This document shows positions 6,145 to 7,936 of a stretch of DNA of 7,936 nt, one piece after another. Location of the stretch: assembly GCA_031283915.1 (NCBI GenBank), contig JAITAY010000101.1, forward strand, positions 1-7,936. The letters are read 5' to 3'. A program made the translations under genes and the position numbers. Each line of letters opens with the position of its first letter. Within the stretch, counting starts at the first letter, position 1. The DNA comes from Tannerella sp. Lineage in GTDB: Bacteria > Bacteroidota > Bacteroidia > Bacteroidales > Tannerellaceae. A model generated the notes under the pieces. The model was given only the letters and a program-made list of their open reading frames with translations. It made no database searches and was not told where the DNA came from.

Positions 6145-7590
6145 ATGAGTATCCGGGAAAGAAGCGTCTGGCACTCCCTCGACTGGTTCACCGTCGGGAT
6201 CTACGTACTGATGGTTACGGCCGGCTGGTTTGTCATTTACGGCGCAAGCTATGAGTTTGATTCCGCGAATCTGTTTGAACCGACAGGCCGGATGGGATCG
6301 CAGTTGATTTGGATAGGCGTCGCTTTCTCGGCTGCATTCGTTGTGCTGATGCTCGACAAAGACTTTTTCGAAACGCTGTCTTACCTGATCTACGCTTTTT
6401 TTTTCCTGCTGTTGATTCTCACCATCTTCATTGCACCCGATATCAAAGGCTCCCATTCCTGGCTGATCGTGGGACCGGTACACATCCAGCCGGCCGAGTT
6501 CGCCAAATTTGCGACGGCGCTGGCCGTAGCCAAATTCATAAACAGCTATCATCAGACGCTTTTTACGTTCCGGAAATTCATGATTGCGGTCGGGATGATC
6601 GCCGCTCCGATACTGTGTATCCTGTTACAGAAGGAAACCGGGTCGGCGCTGGTCTATGTAATTTTTATCCTGGTACTCTACCGCGAAGGGATGTCGGGCT
6701 TTGTCCTGCTGACGAGCGTCTGCGCGGTGATATTTTGTGTGATCATACTGCGTTTCGGCGACAGCATGACGGGCGCCACACCGACGGGCGAACTGATCGT
6801 CTCGCTGATCATCCTGATCATTACTTGCCTGGCAACCCTGTTTATCCACAAGGACAGGACGACGACCCGTATCCTGCCCGGTATCGTGCTCCTCGCCTCC
6901 ATCGCCGGATGGGCGGTGTCACGTTATATGCAGGTGAATTACGTATGGGTGATTACCGGAATCATTGGGGTGACTGTCTGCTATCTTCTTTTCCTTTCCC
7001 TGAAAAACCTGGCCAAACGTTATGCGCTGGTCGCTTTGTTTGCCGTGCTGTCCGTCAGCTTCCTGTTTTCGGTGAACTACGTATTCGACCATGTGCTGGA
7101 ACCTCACCAGCAGACGCGCATCCGGGTGTCGTTAGGACTGGAAAACGATCCGGGCGGCGCGAGTTACAACGTGAATCAGTCCAAAATAGCGATTGGTTCG
7201 GGAGGACTGACCGGCAAAGGGTTCCTGAACGGCACGCAAACCAAACTCAAATACGTCCCCGAACAGGACACTGATTTTATCTTTTGCACCGTAGGTGAAG
7301 AGTTTGGTTTTCTGGGTTCGCTGGCCGTCCTGGCTCTTTTCGGGGCGCTCATTCTTCGCCTGATCGCTTTAGCCGAGCAGCAGGATTCGATTTTCGGTCG
7401 AGCCTACGGATATGCCGTTGCGTCGATTTTCTTTTTCCACCTGGCAATCAACATCGGGATGGTAACGGGTCTCACGCCGGTGATAGGCATTCCGTTGCCG
7501 TTTTTCAGTTACGGCGGATCATCGCTGCTGAGCTTTACGCTGCTGCTGATGGTCTTTTTGCGAATAGACGCCGCACGCAAGGAAAAATAA
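6145..7590 (+). CDS. rodA: SEDS peptidoglycan glycosyltransferase RodA, long form
   Basis: RodA polymerises lipid II into glycan strands and works as a pair with PBP2 in the cytoplasmic membrane. Conserved SEDS elements are visible: KGSHSWLIVGPVHIQPAEFAK (101-121), LQKETGSA (161-168), QSKIAIGSGGLTGKGF (345-360), GTQTKLKYVPEQDTDFIF (363-380), and GLTPVIGIPLPFFSYGGSS (442-460). D377 in the TDFIF segment aligns with the essential Asp262 of E. coli RodA. The 481 residues exceed the roughly 370 of E. coli RodA. The excess, about 110 residues, sits between the LQKETG region and HQQTRIRV (321-328), and appears to add four membrane segments. FtsW is the main alternative, but the position directly after mrdA supports RodA. 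The ATG is 4 bases after the mrdA stop, so it should be co-translated. Confidence 0.95.
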   Translation: MSIRERSVWHSLDWFTVGIYVLMVTAGWFVIYGASYEFDSANLFEPTGRMGSQLIWIGVAFSAAFVVLMLDKDFFETLSYLIYAFFFLLLILTIFIAPDIKGSHSWLIVGPVHIQPAEFAKFATALAVAKFINSYHQTLFTFRKFMIAVGMIAAPILCILLQKETGSALVYVIFILVLYREGMSGFVLLTSVCAVIFCVIILRFGDSMTGATPTGELIVSLIILIITCLATLFIHKDRTTTRILPGIVLLASIAGWAVSRYMQVNYVWVITGIIGVTVCYLLFLSLKNLAKRYALVALFAVLSVSFLFSVNYVFDHVLEPHQQTRIRVSLGLENDPGGASYNVNQSKIAIGSGGLTGKGFLNGTQTKLKYVPEQDTDFIFCTVGEEFGFLGSLAVLALFGALILRLIALAEQQDSIFGRAYGYAVASIFFFHLAINIGMVTGLTPVIGIPLPFFSYGGSSLLSFTLLLMVFLRIDAARKEK

Positions 7591-7609
7591 ACCTGCTGTT
7601 TGGACAGGT
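7591..7609 (+). terminator. Weak hairpin just after rodA
   Basis: ACCTG (7591-7595) and CAGGT (7605-7609) can pair around a 9-base loop directly after the rodA stop; CTGT/ACAG (7596-7599 with 7604-7607) is a competing inner stem. The stem is short and is followed by AAATTATGAGG, not a T-run, so it is a poor intrinsic terminator. Position at the end of the cluster is the main argument for it. Confidence 0.25.
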
Positions 7610-7620
7610 AAATTATGAGG

Positions 7621-7652
7621 AAAGAGGTAGTTAGTAGTTAGTAGTTAGTAGT
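7621..7652 (+). repeat. Heptamer tandem repeat, right copy
   Basis: AAAGAG (7621-7626) is followed by three perfect GTAGTTA units (7627-7647) and a partial GTAGT (7648-7652), about 3.7 copies. The unit differs by one base from the GTGGTTA unit of the left array at 61-81, which lies on the opposite strand and has the same AAAGAG lead. The array is non-coding in context: the in-frame stop TAG recurs within it. Function is unknown. Confidence 0.85.
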
Positions 7653-7864
7653 CCCCCAATAAAAGCATACAGCCCGCCCCAAATAACGGGATCCAAAAGC
7701 CCTTCATTACACGAAAACAGAATGGATTGTATATAATAACCTGCGTTTTAGACAAGCGCATCCTGAGAAGGGATTTGATAACGGATAAAAACCTTATTTC
7801 TACCTTATTCAAAGAACAAAACAACCTTAGCCGCCAGGTTGGAAATACATATCCTTACGAAACC
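7653..7864. other. Intergenic stretch with no gene seen
   Basis: Together with the neighbouring repeat and hairpin, this is part of a 346-base gene-free end of the window. The sequence is more A+T-rich than the genes. I find no plausible open reading frame on either strand, no tRNA-like fold and no exact TAnnTTTG element. A 4-base stem (CCCG 7673-7676, CGGG 7687-7690) is too small to interpret. Confidence 0.6.
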
Positions 7865-7936
7865 TTAGGAACTGTCTGGAAATAAACCATCCAAATTTAC
7901 GGGAGATGTTTTTTGCCATCCAACGACTGAAAATGC
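7865..7936 (+). mobile_element. Possible outer end of an insertion sequence (partial)
   Basis: TTAG (7865-7868) fits the YTAR target preference of IS5-type elements, and the GAACTGTCTGGAAATAAA that follows (7869-7886) resembles the terminal repeats of some such elements as I remember them. A short frame opens with ATG at 7906 and runs off the window, too short to assign. The transposase and the other end would lie beyond 7936, so nothing here proves an insertion sequence. Ordinary intergenic sequence is the alternative. Confidence 0.22.

Noticed and set aside
6309..7274. 321-residue + strand frame inside rodA
   Set aside because: It is an alternative frame of rodA, rich in Arg, Asp and Gly with no domain I recognise. 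RodA motifs run through the whole region in the true frame.
7615..7641. Tiny open frame ATG AGG AAA GAG... through the right heptamer array
   Set aside because: Only eight codons before TAG inside the repeat; no support for translation.
7621..7652. CRISPR array
   Set aside because: Units are 7 bases with no spacers, so this is a simple tandem repeat.
7774..7808. Promoter with TTTG (7774-7777) and TACCTTAT (7801-7808)
   Set aside because: The -7 element misses the TTTG core and the spacing is 23 bases, outside the usual 19-21.
7838..7936. Minus-strand 3' end of a coding frame entering from the right
   Set aside because: Two minus-strand frames are open for 20-35 codons, but the translations resemble nothing I know and the stretch is too short to judge.

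Overview
The window carries a complete cell-elongation (rod-complex, elongasome) gene cluster behind a purine biosynthesis gene, all on the + strand: purH - mreB - mreC - mreD - mrdA (PBP2) - rodA. Protein sequence character points to Bacteroidota, most likely Bacteroidales. The signs are a 506-residue PurH, an MreB beginning with an FSFTQEIAIDLGTANT-type N-terminus, a PBP2 with a Cys/His-rich stretch before its SCN motif, an unusually long RodA, a TAnnTTTG-type promoter element before purH, and no convincing Shine-Dalgarno sequences. Gene order and composition (genes near half G+C) do not let me name a genus.

Layout. Bases 1-293 are non-coding. They hold a small hairpin and a T-run, two heptamer repeats (61-81), a 16-base inverted repeat (173-188) and the probable purH promoter (-7 element at 246-253). 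PurH most likely starts at 294, not at the upstream in-frame ATG at 255. mreB follows after 23 bases. An 86-base spacer with a potential hairpin separates mreB from mreC. From mreC onward the genes are tightly packed: mreC/mreD and mreD/mrdA overlap by 8 bases each, through nearly the same sequence (ATGATTAA and GTGATTAA), and rodA starts 4 bases after mrdA ends. Bases 7591-7936 contain no gene I can support. They hold a weak hairpin, 3.7 copies of a heptamer repeat and a sequence resembling the outer end of an insertion sequence.

Function. MreB filaments, with membrane proteins MreC and MreD, position and activate the glycan polymerase RodA and its partner transpeptidase PBP2, which together build lateral-wall peptidoglycan. 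PurH makes IMP and has no direct role in this machine, but lies in the same apparent transcription unit.

I found no undescribed defence or mobile system here; the coding part is a standard housekeeping locus. The points most worth a second look are the related heptamer repeats in opposite orientation at the two ends, the RodA insertion predicted to add four membrane segments, the candidate zinc ligands in PBP2, and the possible insertion-sequence end at the right edge.
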